64,000 bases of DNA from Thiosocius sp963753845 (GCA_963753845.1 CAVWEI010000005.1:62001-126000); one strand, 5' to 3'. Shown: positions 38,189-47,257, counted from the first letter of the stretch. Notes: generated from the letters alone by a model not told the origin. Made by a program: numbers and translations.

Positions 38189-38456
38189 TTTTGTGCCCCT
38201 AACGGCGAAACGCTCGAATCGTCATGGAAGACGAATCGTGGGCAATGCCGCGCGCTGGCGTGCCATCAGGGTGAATCACCGGCCCTGAAATCCCCTGCCA
38301 CGGTGGACTTTGCCGACAGAGCCTGCAGCTTGGACGCTATCCCTTGCTTGGGTTTACTATCCAACCTGAAAATAGCCCCGCACCTTGAGTTTGGGTGGGG
38401 TAAAGTCATCGTATCCGGGATGGCTTTGGGTATGTCGTAAAGGGAAATCTGTCGAG

Positions 38457-39888
38457 ATGTTGCTTGTTGCCCTTCACGTCCTGACCCAGATTGCGCTGAT
38501 CGTAAGGGTGCTGTTGCGGCCGCACCGGGAGCCTGCCTCGCGTATCGCCTGGATTGTGGTGATCGTCTCCCTGCCGGTTCTGGGTATCCTGGCTTACTTA
38601 CTGCTGGGAGAAATCAATATCGGCCGGCGGCGGGTGGCGCGGATGCGTGGCATTCTCTCGCGGCTGCCGGACCCGTCCGCGGCAGCGGGGTTGGATGGCG
38701 GAAGCGCTCAGTCCGATCGACCGTCACCCTATGCGCACCTGTTTCAGGTCGGCAAGACGATCAACGGCTTCGATCCTGTCGGCGGTAACCACGCACGTCT
38801 GATGCAGGATTCGAATGCGTCTATCGATGCGATGGTGACCGATATCGATGCTGCGCAGGATCATGTCCACGTGGCGTTTTACATCTGGCTGCCTGACAAC
38901 AACGGCTGCAAGATCGTGCAGGCACTCATACGGGCGGCTGCACGCGGAGTGGCCTGCCGGGCGATCGCCGATGATCTGGGTTCGCGAACCATGATCGATT
39001 CGGAGCAGTGGCGTTCGATGCGCGAGGCAGGGGTTCTCCTGGCTGCAGCCCTGCCGATCGGTAACCCGCTGCTGCGGCCTTTGAAGGGGCGCATAGACTT
39101 GCGAAATCATCGCAAGATCGTAGTTATCGACAATCGTGTGACCTATTGCGGTAGCCAGAATTGCGCCGATCCGGAATTTCGGATCAAGGCCCGCTACGCG
39201 CCATGGGTGGATGTCATGATGCGCTTCGAGGGGCCGGTCGCGCGTCAGAACCAGCACCTTTTTGCCAGCGACTGGGCGGCGGAAACGCACGAGGATATCG
39301 GGGGGCTGCTCAATCAGCCCCTCGCGTCCGGTCGGGCCGGGTCTGATTGCCCAGGTGGTCGGGACGGGGCCGACCGTGCGTTATTCCGCCATGCCGGAGA
39401 TGTTTGAGACCCTGATGTATGAGGCGCGCCGTGAGCTGCTTATAACGACCCCTTACTATGTCCCTGACGAGTCCATGCAGGCCGCACTCTGCGCCAGTGC
39501 CCGCCGCGGTGTCGATACCACCATCGTGTTCCCGATGCGCAACGACTCGTGGATCGTGGCTGCAGCAAGCCGAAGTTACTACGCAGACCTGCTGGCAGCC
39601 GGTGTTCACATCTTCGAGTACAGGGGCGGGTTGCTGCACAGTAAGACCCTGACCCTGGACGGTGAGGTCACACTGATTGGTTCCGCGAACATGGATCGCC
39701 GCAGTTTCGAGCTCAACTACGAGAACAACATCCTTCTGCACGACCGCGCGCTGACGGCCGAGGTGCATCAACGCCAGCGTAGCTACATCGCCCAATCCAT
39801 GCCTGTAACCGAAGAGATGGTCGGGCACTGGCCCTGGTACAGGCGACTCTGGAACAACGCCATCGCCATGCTGGGACCGGTGCTTTGA
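38457..39888 (+). pseudogene. cls: Cardiolipin synthase, frameshifted
   Basis: Two overlapping plus-strand frames make one phospholipase-D-superfamily cardiolipin synthase. The first frame, from ATG 38457, has two N-terminal transmembrane helices and the first catalytic motif in RNHRKIVVIDNRVTYCGSQN. At about 39325-39340 the text must change frame. In the second frame GPGLIAQVVGTGP leads to the second motif HSKTLTLDGEVTLIGSANMDRRS, and the protein ends MLGPVL at 39888. Together about 477 residues, the normal length of ClsA-type enzymes, which join two phosphatidylglycerol molecules. With the frameshift, the first product lacks the second HKD motif and would be inactive. One base in the CCGGTCGGGCCGGG region is enough to restore the frame. 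Confidence 0.85.
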
Positions 39889-40029
39889 GTGGAGGGACTC
39901 GCCGGGTATGGGTTCCCGGCGCGGTAGCACACCAACGAGTATCATTGTTTCGACTTATTAACCCGGCCACCCAATAAATCTGAATTGCCGGTTCGACCCG
40001 GTACAAGCATCAAGAGGTGAGTATCCAAT

Positions 40030-41754
40030 ATGAGTTTCAATGTGCAGCCACATGGCGGTGATCAGTTGGTGGATCTGATGGTCGGGCCAGATGAAGCCGA
40101 GGAGCTGAAGCACGTCTCCGGAACCTTTCCATCCATAACGCTCTCTCAGCGTCAGCTGTGCGACCTTGAACTGCTGATGAACGGGGCATTTACCCCGCTG
40201 ACTGGATTCATGGGGCGGGAGTCGTACGAGTCCGTGCTGGATTCCCTGAGTCTCCCCGACGGGACCATGTGGCCGCTGCCGATCGTGCTGGATGTCAAAG
40301 AGCAGGTTGCAGAGAAGCTCTCTCTTGGAGACCGGGTTGCATTGCGGGATGGGGAAGGCTTCATGCCCGCAGTACTGACCGTGGAGGAGATCTGGCGGCC
40401 GGACAGACAGCGGGAGGCGGAACAGGTATATGGCACCGGCGACCTTTCCCATCCCGGCGTCCGCTACCTGATGAATGCGGTCAATACTGTTTATGTCGGG
40501 GGGCGTGTCGAGGGCGTGCAGGCACCGGTCCATCACGACTTCGAGAATCTATGGGATTCACCGGAGGAGATGCGCAGCCTGTTCGGCAAGTCGGGTTGGC
40601 GCAGGGTGGTGGCCTTCCAGACCAGCAAGCCCATACACCGGCTGCAACGGGAGATAACACTCAAGGCGGCCAAGCAGCTGCAGGCGCACGTTTTGCTGCA
40701 TCCGACGGTCGGCATGACCAAGCCTGGTGATCTGCAGTACTACGCACGGGTGCACTGTTACCAGGCGATAATGCAGCACTTCCCGCACAACCTGGCGATG
40801 TTGTCGCTGGTGCCACTGGCAATGCGCATGGCGGGGCCGCGCGAGGCCATGTGGCATGCGATCGTGCACCAGAATTATGGCTGTTCGCACATGATCGTCG
40901 GTCCCAAACACGCCGGGCCGCCGCCGCAGGCGGCAGGCGACGAGCCTTTCTACGATGCGGACCAGTCGCGCGCCCTTATCGATGCGCACGCCGGGCGCCT
41001 CGGGATCGAAATCGTGCATGTCGAGCCACATCGGTATGTGCCCTCCAGGCAGCGTTTCCTGGGGCTGTCCGAGATAGAGGGGCAGGGGCTGGAGTCCGTG
41101 GAATACACCGATGCCCAGCTGAAGACCGACCTGGCGATGGGGGAGGAGCCGCCGGAGTGGTTCAGCTATCCAGAGGTGGTAGCCGAACTGCGCAAGGTCT
41201 ACCCGCCACGCAACCGCCAGGGAATGACGCTGTTCTTCACCGGGTTGTCGGGTTCGGGCAAGTCGACGCTGGCAAAGATCATCTATGGCAAGCTGGTCGA
41301 AGGTGGGCGGCGGCCTGCCACCCTGCTCGATGGCGACATCGTGCGGCAGAATCTGTCCAGTGAACTCGGGTTCTCAAAAAAACACCGGGACCTGAATATC
41401 AGGCGCATTGGTTACGTCGCCAGCGAGATCACGAAGAACGGCGGTATCGCCATCTGTGCCCCGATCGCGCCCTACACCGAAACCCGCAGGGCAGTGCGCG
41501 AAATGATCGAGGATCACGGTGCCTTCATCGAGATCCACGTATCGACCCCGCTGGGAGAGTGCGAGGCGCGCGATCGCAAGGGCTTGTACGCCAAGGCCAG
41601 AAAGGGCCTGATCCCTGAGTTTACCGGTATCAGCGATCCCTACGAGTTGCCGGAAAGGGCTGAACTGACTATCAACACCACCGACGTCACCCCGATGGAG
41701 GCTGCGCAGGAGATCTATCTCTATCTCCTGAAGGAAGGCTATATCGAGTGCTGA
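40030..41754 (+). CDS. Two-domain APS kinase with ATP-sulfurylase-like domain
   Basis: The 574-residue protein joins an N-terminal ATP-sulfurylase-like domain (to about residue 385) with a C-terminal adenylylsulfate kinase domain. The kinase has a Walker A GLSGSGKST at 405-413, then LDGDIVR and FTGISDPYE, and should phosphorylate APS to PAPS. The sulfurylase-like domain has lost its signature: the usual QxRNPxHxxH reads Gln197-Thr-Ser-Lys-Pro-Ile-His203-Arg-Leu-Gln206, and the GRDHAGP loop reads Gly291-Pro-Lys-His-Ala-Gly-Pro. The Arg-Asn pair and the second His of the HxxH motif are gone. A hexameric two-domain APS kinase from Thiobacillus denitrificans with an inactive ATPS-like domain has been described. 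This protein should share that status, so sulfurylase activity should not be assumed. Confidence 0.9.
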   Translation: MSFNVQPHGGDQLVDLMVGPDEAEELKHVSGTFPSITLSQRQLCDLELLMNGAFTPLTGFMGRESYESVLDSLSLPDGTMWPLPIVLDVKEQVAEKLSLGDRVALRDGEGFMPAVLTVEEIWRPDRQREAEQVYGTGDLSHPGVRYLMNAVNTVYVGGRVEGVQAPVHHDFENLWDSPEEMRSLFGKSGWRRVVAFQTSKPIHRLQREITLKAAKQLQAHVLLHPTVGMTKPGDLQYYARVHCYQAIMQHFPHNLAMLSLVPLAMRMAGPREAMWHAIVHQNYGCSHMIVGPKHAGPPPQAAGDEPFYDADQSRALIDAHAGRLGIEIVHVEPHRYVPSRQRFLGLSEIEGQGLESVEYTDAQLKTDLAMGEEPPEWFSYPEVVAELRKVYPPRNRQGMTLFFTGLSGSGKSTLAKIIYGKLVEGGRRPATLLDGDIVRQNLSSELGFSKKHRDLNIRRIGYVASEITKNGGIAICAPIAPYTETRRAVREMIEDHGAFIEIHVSTPLGECEARDRKGLYAKARKGLIPEFTGISDPYELPERAELTINTTDVTPMEAAQEIYLYLLKEGYIEC

Positions 41755-41850
41755 TCGGCAGGTGTCAGCCTTTTCGTGCAGCTTTCCTCGGCGCAGGCAG
41801 GAACCCCTGCCGGCCGGGATTGGCACCCCAACACCTGTGCTCCAACGTAG

Positions 41851-41877
41851 AAAGGCCCGCGTGGTGCGGGCCTTTTC
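41851..41877 (+). terminator. Bidirectional intrinsic terminator
   Basis: AAAGGCCCGC and GCGGGCCTTTT form a 9-bp stem around GTGGT, with A residues before and four T residues after. It stands between the convergent APS kinase gene and the small membrane protein gene and can end both transcripts. Confidence 0.85.
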
Positions 41878-41895
41878 TGGCTGCAGAGCCGGTGA

Positions 41896-42240
41896 TCAGT
41901 GGGCCTTCTTGATCTCGTCGAACGGGTCGGTCTCGGTGTCTGTCGGCTCGACATGACGGTCGCGCGGGCTCCAGCTCCCATGGCACCGGTCGGCCTCCAC
42001 GCCCTGCATGGTCAACATCGTCCAGACCGCCGCGATCGCCCACATGGCAAGGCCCAGGCCCACGGTATACCAGCTGATCCCCGTTTCGCCGGTGGGCCCA
42101 CCGAGGAATCCGTAGATGACACTGACCACGCCGAACAGCCAGAAAACGGTCACCGGTGCCGCGCAGTTGGTGCCGCAACCATAACGACACGCCCCCACGG
42201 GGGGCATCAGCGCCGACGTCAGGTAACTCTTCATCCGCAT
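41896..42240 (-). CDS. Small membrane protein with Cys-rich N-terminus
   Basis: The product has 114 residues, two transmembrane helices (about residues 30-45 and 60-77) and a polar, acidic C-terminus. The segment before the first helix reads ACRYGCGTNCAAP, three Cys residues that might bind a metal or form a disulfide. I recognise it only as a conserved-looking hypothetical and cannot name the family. The start at 42240 is favoured by a GAGG about 12 bases upstream; seven further codons lead to ATG 42261. A TATAAA-like -10 within the AT-rich stretch 42265-42300 may drive it. Confidence 0.62.
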   Translation of the reverse strand: MRMKSYLTSALMPPVGACRYGCGTNCAAPVTVFWLFGVVSVIYGFLGGPTGETGISWYTVGLGLAMWAIAAVWTMLTMQGVEADRCHGSWSPRDRHVEPTDTETDPFDEIKKAH

Positions 42241-42364
42241 TTGCAATCCATCCTCATTCATACTTTTTATACTAAAGATTGATTATTAACATGGGTTATG
42301 GCGCCCGGCAACCCATATTCATTGCGGGACTCTTTGGCCGCCGGTTGGCGGGAAACGGGGTCTT

Positions 42365-43162
42365 TCAGGCGCTCAGGCCGCTCGGCAGGTGTGGCCGGAT
42401 GGTGCCGAGCAGCTCCTGGTGCAGCCTGACGTTCGCGGTGATGACGTTGCCGGTCTCCAGGTGCCGGCTTCCGCCACCGATGTCGCTGACCGTGCCTCCC
42501 GCCTCTTCGACCAGCAGGGCGCCGGCGGCGAAATCCCAGACCGACAGCCCCAGTTCCCAGAAACCGTCCAACCGCCCGGCGGCCACGTAAGCGAAGTCCA
42601 ATGCCGCCGAACCTGGACGGCGTATGCCGGCAGTCTCCTTGCTCAGGTCCTTCAGCATCCCCAGATAGGCATCCATGTATCGCTGGTCACGGTAGGGTAT
42701 ACCGGTACCGAGCAGGGCGCCCTTCAGGTGCCTCTGGTCGCTTACCCTCAGTCGGCGGTCGTTGAGCAGGGCGCCACCGCCGCGGTCGGCGGTGAACATC
42801 TCATCGCGGAGCGGATCGTATACCACGGCGCTTTCCAGTCGCCCACGGCAGGTGAGTGCAATCGAGACGGCGAACTGCGGAAAGCCGTGCAGGTAGTTGG
42901 TGGTGCCGTCCAGCGGGTCGATAATCCACTGAAAGTCATCCTTGCCATGCGCGCCGCTCTCTTCGGCGAGGATCGCATGGCCCGGATAGGCACGGCGAAT
43001 GATCTCGATAATCGCCTGTTCAGCATTGCGGTCGACTTCACTGACGTAGTCGTTCACCTTTTTCTCGGAGACTGTCAGGCTGTCGAGTCGAGTGAATGAA
43101 CGCATGATGACGTTGCCGGCCTGACGGGCGGCACGTATTGCAATATTGGTGGTGGGGTTCAT
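42365..43162 (-). CDS. suhB: Inositol-1-monophosphatase SuhB
   Basis: The 265-residue Mg2+-dependent phosphatase removes phosphate from inositol-1-phosphate. The metal site is clear: Glu of ILAEESGAHG, the WIIDPLDGTTNYLHGFP motif and the late LSVWDFAAGALLVEEAGG. In E. coli SuhB also joins rRNA antitermination complexes. ATG 43162 gives the normal N-terminus (MNPTTNIAIRAARQAG); the same frame runs on upstream to 43603 antisense to trmJ without similarity. It is divergent from trmJ, the standard gammaproteobacterial neighbour arrangement. Confidence 0.95.
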   Translation of the reverse strand: MNPTTNIAIRAARQAGNVIMRSFTRLDSLTVSEKKVNDYVSEVDRNAEQAIIEIIRRAYPGHAILAEESGAHGKDDFQWIIDPLDGTTNYLHGFPQFAVSIALTCRGRLESAVVYDPLRDEMFTADRGGGALLNDRRLRVSDQRHLKGALLGTGIPYRDQRYMDAYLGMLKDLSKETAGIRRPGSAALDFAYVAAGRLDGFWELGLSVWDFAAGALLVEEAGGTVSDIGGGSRHLETGNVITANVRLHQELLGTIRPHLPSGLSA

Positions 43163-43238
43163 GGCGCGCGAGGATACGGGAAATGCGTCCGGTCGGAAAG
43201 GCGCGGGTCTCGGCCGACGGCTTTGGTAAGCTAACTCC

Positions 43239-43973
43239 ATGAATGAAAATGTCCGCATCGTGATGGTGCATACCTCCCATCCCGGCAATATCGGTGCGGC
43301 TGCCCGCGCCATGAAGAACATGTGTCTGACCGAGCTCGTGCTGGTCAGGCCGCAGCATTTTCCCAGCCACGAGGCGACCTCGCGCGCATCGGGTGCGGAT
43401 GACCTGCTGGCCAGGGCGAGGGTCGTTGACACCCTGGCCGAGGCCGTCTCGGATTGCCGCGTCGTGATCGGCGCCAGCGCGCGCCTGCGCTCGGTGCAGT
43501 GGTCGGTGCTGGCGCCGCGCGACGCTGCGCAGCTGGCCCGCAAAGAGGCTTCGATCGGCCCGGTCTCGATCGTGTTCGGTCGGGAGAGCTCGGGGCTGAG
43601 CAACGAGGAGCTTGACCTGTGTACCCACCTGGTTCACATCGCGACCAATCCTGAGTACAGCTCGCTCAACGTGGCCATGGCGGTGCAGGTGCTCAGCTAC
43701 GAACTGATGCTGGCCACCGGGCAGGGTTCGCCTGACCAGGGGGGGCGGCAGCGGCTGGCGAGCAACGCGGAGATGGAAGGTTTTTTCGGTCACCTCGAAC
43801 AGGCCCTGGACGAGATCGGTTTCACGGATGAGCTGCGTGCCGAAAAGTTGCTGCGCCGCCTGCGCCGCCTTTTTCATCGCGCGGCGCCGGACAGCGAGGA
43901 GGTCAATATTCTGCGCGGAATTCTGAGCGCCGCGCAGGGGCGCAAATCGATGCGCCGGGATGCGCCAGGGTAG
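43239..43973 (+). CDS. trmJ: tRNA/rRNA 2'-O-methyltransferase TrmJ
   Basis: The 244-residue SPOUT-family enzyme methylates the 2'-hydroxyl of nucleotide 32 in tRNA anticodon loops. Signatures are VHTSHPGNIGAAARAMKNM near residues 11-29 and VFGRESSGLSNEELDLC near 109-125, with PEYSSLNVAMAVQVLSYE near 133-150; these strands form the knotted SAM site. It precedes cysE and the isc operon, an order common in Gammaproteobacteria, and starts 76 bases from the divergent suhB. Its C-terminal helices (ELRAEKLLRRLRRLF) complete the family length. Confidence 0.94.
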   Translation: MNENVRIVMVHTSHPGNIGAAARAMKNMCLTELVLVRPQHFPSHEATSRASGADDLLARARVVDTLAEAVSDCRVVIGASARLRSVQWSVLAPRDAAQLARKEASIGPVSIVFGRESSGLSNEELDLCTHLVHIATNPEYSSLNVAMAVQVLSYELMLATGQGSPDQGGRQRLASNAEMEGFFGHLEQALDEIGFTDELRAEKLLRRLRRLFHRAAPDSEEVNILRGILSAAQGRKSMRRDAPG

Positions 43974-44131
43974 CCTTCCGGTGGCATCTGCCGCGGCATG
44001 GCCCCCATCCCCGGCGGGGCGGGGCACCGGGGGCTGTTGCGCAGGGATTGATCACGCGCCCGGCTTGCTGGTTGGGGTCCGCATAATTGAGTAGACTGCC
44101 CGGCCTTGGCCCATCATCAGCAGCACAATCG

Positions 44132-44935
44132 ATGTTCGAAAAGATTCGGGAAGATTTAAGCGCGGTTTTCGACCGTGATCCGGCGGCCCGGAGCACCCTG
44201 GAAGTTCTCACCACCTACCCGGGTGTGCACGCAATGCTGTTTCATCGCCTGGGACATTGGTTGTGGCTGGCCGGCGCAAAATGGTTGGCACGGGTGGTGT
44301 CGCATATCGCGCGCTGGTTGACCGGGATCGAGATCCACCCGGGCGCCGTGATCGGCAGACGTTTCTTCATCGACCACGGCATGGGAGTCGTCATCGGCGA
44401 GACCGCCATTATCGGCGACGACTGCACGCTCTACCATGGTGTCACCCTGGGCGGCACGAGCTGGCAGAAAGGCAAGCGTCATCCGACCCTGGGGAACGAC
44501 GTGGTCGTGGGTGCAGGTGCCAAGGTTCTGGGCCCGATCGAGATCGGTTCCGGCGCGCGCATCGGCTCGAATGCCGTTGTGGTGCGTGACGTGCCGGCGC
44601 ACAGCACCGTGGTCGGCGTCCCGGGTCGGCTGATCGAGCGCAAGGACGACGGGCCGGATACCGAGCACCGCGAAAAGATTGCCACCAAGATGGGATTCGA
44701 CGCCTACGGTGCCACGTCTGACGCACCGGACCCAGTGGCGCACGCGATCAATTGCATGCTGGATCATGTGCACGTCATGGAGGCCAAGATGCAGCGCATG
44801 TGCGAGGCAATGCGTGAGATGGGCTATGAGCCTGGTGAGGACGATCTGCCCGATGACCTTGGCTCCTGCGAGATCATTTCCACGGCCGAAGAACTGCGCA
44901 AGATGCAGCTTCATGGCGGCGAGAAAGAGGATTGA
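44132..44935 (+). CDS. cysE: Serine O-acetyltransferase
   Basis: The 267-residue product is a left-handed beta-helix acetyltransferase making O-acetylserine from serine and acetyl-CoA, the first step of cysteine synthesis. IEIHPGAVIGRRFFIDHGMGVVIGETAIIGDDCTLYHGVTLGG contains the active-site His and Asp, and the hexapeptide repeats continue to GVPGRLI. ATG 44132 gives the standard start MFEKIREDL; an in-frame Met at 44087 has no support. A C-terminal extension of about 70 residues past the helix has no clear function. It lies directly before iscR, linking cysteine supply to Fe-S assembly. Confidence 0.94.
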   Translation: MFEKIREDLSAVFDRDPAARSTLEVLTTYPGVHAMLFHRLGHWLWLAGAKWLARVVSHIARWLTGIEIHPGAVIGRRFFIDHGMGVVIGETAIIGDDCTLYHGVTLGGTSWQKGKRHPTLGNDVVVGAGAKVLGPIEIGSGARIGSNAVVVRDVPAHSTVVGVPGRLIERKDDGPDTEHREKIATKMGFDAYGATSDAPDPVAHAINCMLDHVHVMEAKMQRMCEAMREMGYEPGEDDLPDDLGSCEIISTAEELRKMQLHGGEKED

Positions 44936-44964
44936 TTTCCCCCTGATCAGGGGGTTTGGAATTC

Positions 44965-44992
44965 TTGACTAAATTACTCGACAATGTATAGT
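44965..44992 (+). promoter_or_regulatory. isc operon promoter with likely IscR box
   Basis: TTGACT (44965-44970) and TATAGT (44987-44992) are near-consensus -35 and -10 elements with 16 bases between them and an extended TG before the -10. The stretch TTGACTAAATTACTCG overlapping the -35 resembles IscR sites seen before isc operons, with the half-sites around an A/T centre. It suggests autorepression by holo-IscR. The site assignment is from memory of the motif, not a search. Confidence 0.75.
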
Positions 44993-45025
44993 CCGCAGCA
45001 TCCAATTCTGGCGGAGTGCATACTG

Positions 45026-45517
45026 GTGAGGCTGACTACGAAGGGCCGTTACGCGGTTACAGCGATGCTTGATCTGGCCATTCATCATGGTGGCGGGCCG
45101 ATCACGCTGTCCGACATCGCCCAGCGTCAGGGAATCTCGCTTTCGTACCTCGAGCAGCTTTTCTCGAGATTGCGCAAGCGCGACCTCGTGGCGAGCGTAC
45201 GAGGCCCCGGCGGCGGTTATACGCTGGGGCGCGAAGCGGGCGATATCTATGTGGCGCAGGTCATCGCCGCGGTCGACGAGAACGTCGATACGACCCGTTG
45301 TGGCGGGGCGCACAATTGCCAGGACAACCAGCAGTGCCTGACCCACGAACTGTGGCAGGACCTGAGTACCAGGATCTACGACTATCTGAACCAGATCAGC
45401 CTGCATGACCTGATGAGCCGGCGTGGTGTGCAGGAAGTGGCAGAACGTCAGGAAAACGGTGATGCCCGGGCATCTGTCCCGCTCGGTCAGCTCAAGGCAG
45501 AACCCGCGGGCGCCTGA
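45026..45517 (+). CDS. iscR: Fe-S cluster regulator IscR
   Basis: The 163-residue Rrf2-family transcription factor has an N-terminal winged helix (MRLTTKGRYAVTAMLDLA; recognition SLSYLEQLFSRLRK) and the cluster ligands Cys92, Cys98, Cys104 and His107. These match the E. coli [2Fe-2S] IscR pattern. Holo-IscR represses its own operon; apo-IscR activates SUF-type genes in other species. Start is the GTG at 45026, which gives the family N-terminus; an upstream ATG at 44984 falls within the promoter -10 and cannot be used. It heads the isc operon. Confidence 0.96.
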   Translation: MRLTTKGRYAVTAMLDLAIHHGGGPITLSDIAQRQGISLSYLEQLFSRLRKRDLVASVRGPGGGYTLGREAGDIYVAQVIAAVDENVDTTRCGGAHNCQDNQQCLTHELWQDLSTRIYDYLNQISLHDLMSRRGVQEVAERQENGDARASVPLGQLKAEPAGA

Positions 45518-45566
45518 TCCCCAACTTGAATTAAACAACAGGAAGGTGGCAGTTGCGGAGCGCTTC

Positions 45567-46781
45567 ATGAAATTCCCGATTTACCTTGATTACTCGGCGA
45601 CGACGCCGGTCGACCCGCGGGTTGCGGAGAAGATGTGCGCGTGCCTGACGCCTGAGGGTGTGTTTGGAAACCCGGCATCGCGCTCGCACGCGTTTGGCTG
45701 GGCGGCGGAGCAACTGGTGGACGAAGCGCGGGCGAACGTGGCGGCGCTGGTGGGAGCGGACCCGAGGGAGATCATCTGGACCTCGGGTGCGACCGAATCC
45801 GACAATCTGGCGATCAAGGGTGCAGCGCACTTCTACCAGAAGCAGGGCCGGCACATCATCACGCTCAAGACCGAGCACAAGGCGGTGCTGGACACCTGCC
45901 GGCAGCTCGAGCGAGAAGGGTTCGAGGTGAGCTATCTCGACGTGCAGCCCTCTGGTCTGCTGGACCTGGGTGTGCTGGAGTCTGCGATCCGGCCGGACAC
46001 GGTGCTGGTGTCGGTGATGCACGTGAACAATGAGATCGGGGTGATCCAGGATATCGCGGCGATTGGTGCCCTTTGTCGCGAGCGCAAGGTGATCTTCCAC
46101 GTGGATGCGGCGCAGAGCCCGGGAAAGGTGGCGATCGACTTGTCGGCGCTGCCGGTCGACCTGATGAGCTTCAGTGCACATAAGGTATACGGCCCGAAGG
46201 GGATCGGTGCGCTGTACGTGAGGCGCAAGCCGCGCATCCGGCTGGAGGCTCAGATGCACGGAGGCGGGCATGAACGCGGCCTGCGTTCGGGGACCTTGCC
46301 GACGCACCAGATCGTGGGGATGGGCGAGGCGTTCCGGATAGCGCGCGAGGAGATGGCGGAGGAAAACGCCCGGATCCTGGCGCTGCGCACCCGCCTCTAC
46401 GAAGGCCTGAAGGACATGGAAGAGGTGTACTTGAACGGCGATCTGGAGCAGCGGATCGCCGGGAACCTGAACATCAGCTTCAATTTTGTCGAGGGAGAGA
46501 GCCTGATGATGGCGCTCAAGGACATGGCGGTGTCATCGGGCTCGGCCTGTACCTCGTCGAGTCTGGAGCCCAGCTATGTGCTTCGGGCGCTGGGGCGCGA
46601 GGACGAACTGGCGCACAGTTCGCTGCGTTTCACCCTGGGTCGGTTTACGACCGAGGAAGAGGTCGACTATGTGCTTTCACAGGTGCGGGGCCAGGTGGAG
46701 CGCCTGCGCGACCTGAGTCCCCTGTGGGACATGTACAAGGACGGCATCGATCTGAAGAGTGTGGAGTGGGTGGCGCATTAG
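45567..46781 (+). CDS. iscS: Cysteine desulfurase IscS
   Basis: The 404-residue PLP enzyme converts cysteine to alanine and carries the sulfur as persulfide to IscU, tRNA thiolation and other routes. Lys206 in SAHKVYGPKGIG binds PLP, and Cys328 in SSGSACTSSSLEPSYVL is the persulfide residue; both positions equal the E. coli numbering. ATG 45567 gives MKFPIYLDYSATTPVDPRV. It is the only cysteine desulfurase in the window and therefore the likely sulfur source for the sufS-less suf operon too. The gene follows iscR by 49 bases. Confidence 0.97.
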   Translation: MKFPIYLDYSATTPVDPRVAEKMCACLTPEGVFGNPASRSHAFGWAAEQLVDEARANVAALVGADPREIIWTSGATESDNLAIKGAAHFYQKQGRHIITLKTEHKAVLDTCRQLEREGFEVSYLDVQPSGLLDLGVLESAIRPDTVLVSVMHVNNEIGVIQDIAAIGALCRERKVIFHVDAAQSPGKVAIDLSALPVDLMSFSAHKVYGPKGIGALYVRRKPRIRLEAQMHGGGHERGLRSGTLPTHQIVGMGEAFRIAREEMAEENARILALRTRLYEGLKDMEEVYLNGDLEQRIAGNLNISFNFVEGESLMMALKDMAVSSGSACTSSSLEPSYVLRALGREDELAHSSLRFTLGRFTTEEEVDYVLSQVRGQVERLRDLSPLWDMYKDGIDLKSVEWVAH

Positions 46782-46913
46782 GTGTAGCCTTCCTCTGGGG
46801 AAGGTAGAATGTCCCGATATTGTGCGGGTTTTCCCGCTAGTCTCCCGGTGCTTCGTGGTTCGGTCGCCGGTGGATTTTTTGTCTACGGACCACACGCTTG
46901 AGAGCATTCTAGA

Positions 46914-47183
46914 ATGAATATATATGTAGGTAATCTGGCATACGGTGTCACCGATGACGATCTGCGTGAGGCCTTCGCTGCCTTTGGCGAGGTGGAGCGT
47001 GCCAGTGTGATCATGGATCGCGACACGGGTCGCTCAAAGGGATTTGGCTTTGTTGAAATGCCGGATAACTCGCAGGCCGATGCTGCGATCAAAGGGCTCA
47101 ATGAAAAAGAACTTTCCGGTCGCGCCATTCGTGTGAACGAGGCCAAGCCTCGAGAAGATCGCCCGCGCCGCCCGCGCTACTGA
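46914..47183 (+). CDS. RRM-domain RNA-binding protein
   Basis: The product is an 89-residue single RRM protein with RNP-2 (IYVGNL, residues 2-7) and RNP-1 (KGFGFVEM, near 43-50), followed by an Arg/Pro-rich tail (KPREDRPRRPRY). It resembles the small cyanobacterial and proteobacterial RRM proteins induced by cold or salt that bind RNA as chaperones. It lies between iscS and iscU, an unusual place, with 132 bases before it and a strong hairpin after it. It may be on its own transcript. Its RNA target is unknown. Confidence 0.93.
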   Translation: MNIYVGNLAYGVTDDDLREAFAAFGEVERASVIMDRDTGRSKGFGFVEMPDNSQADAAIKGLNEKELSGRAIRVNEAKPREDRPRRPRY

Positions 47184-47201
47184 TCTGAGCGGAAGATGAA
47201 G

Positions 47202-47231
47202 GGCCACCCGGTCCGTTGGGACCGGGCGGCC
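47202..47231 (+). terminator. Strong hairpin between RRM gene and iscU
   Basis: CCCGGTCC (47207-47214) pairs with GGACCGGG (47219-47226) around GTTG, and outer GGCC segments extend the stem across one A/C mismatch. No T-run follows, so partial termination, RNase protection or attenuation are possible. Confidence 0.6.
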
Positions 47232-47257
47232 TGATACAGAGTCAAAGAGGTACGACC

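Noticed and set aside
43975..44060. GC-rich stem near cysE start
   Set aside because: The CCCCC/GGGGG tract at 44010-44035 can pair in many ways; without a T-run or clear register it was not called.
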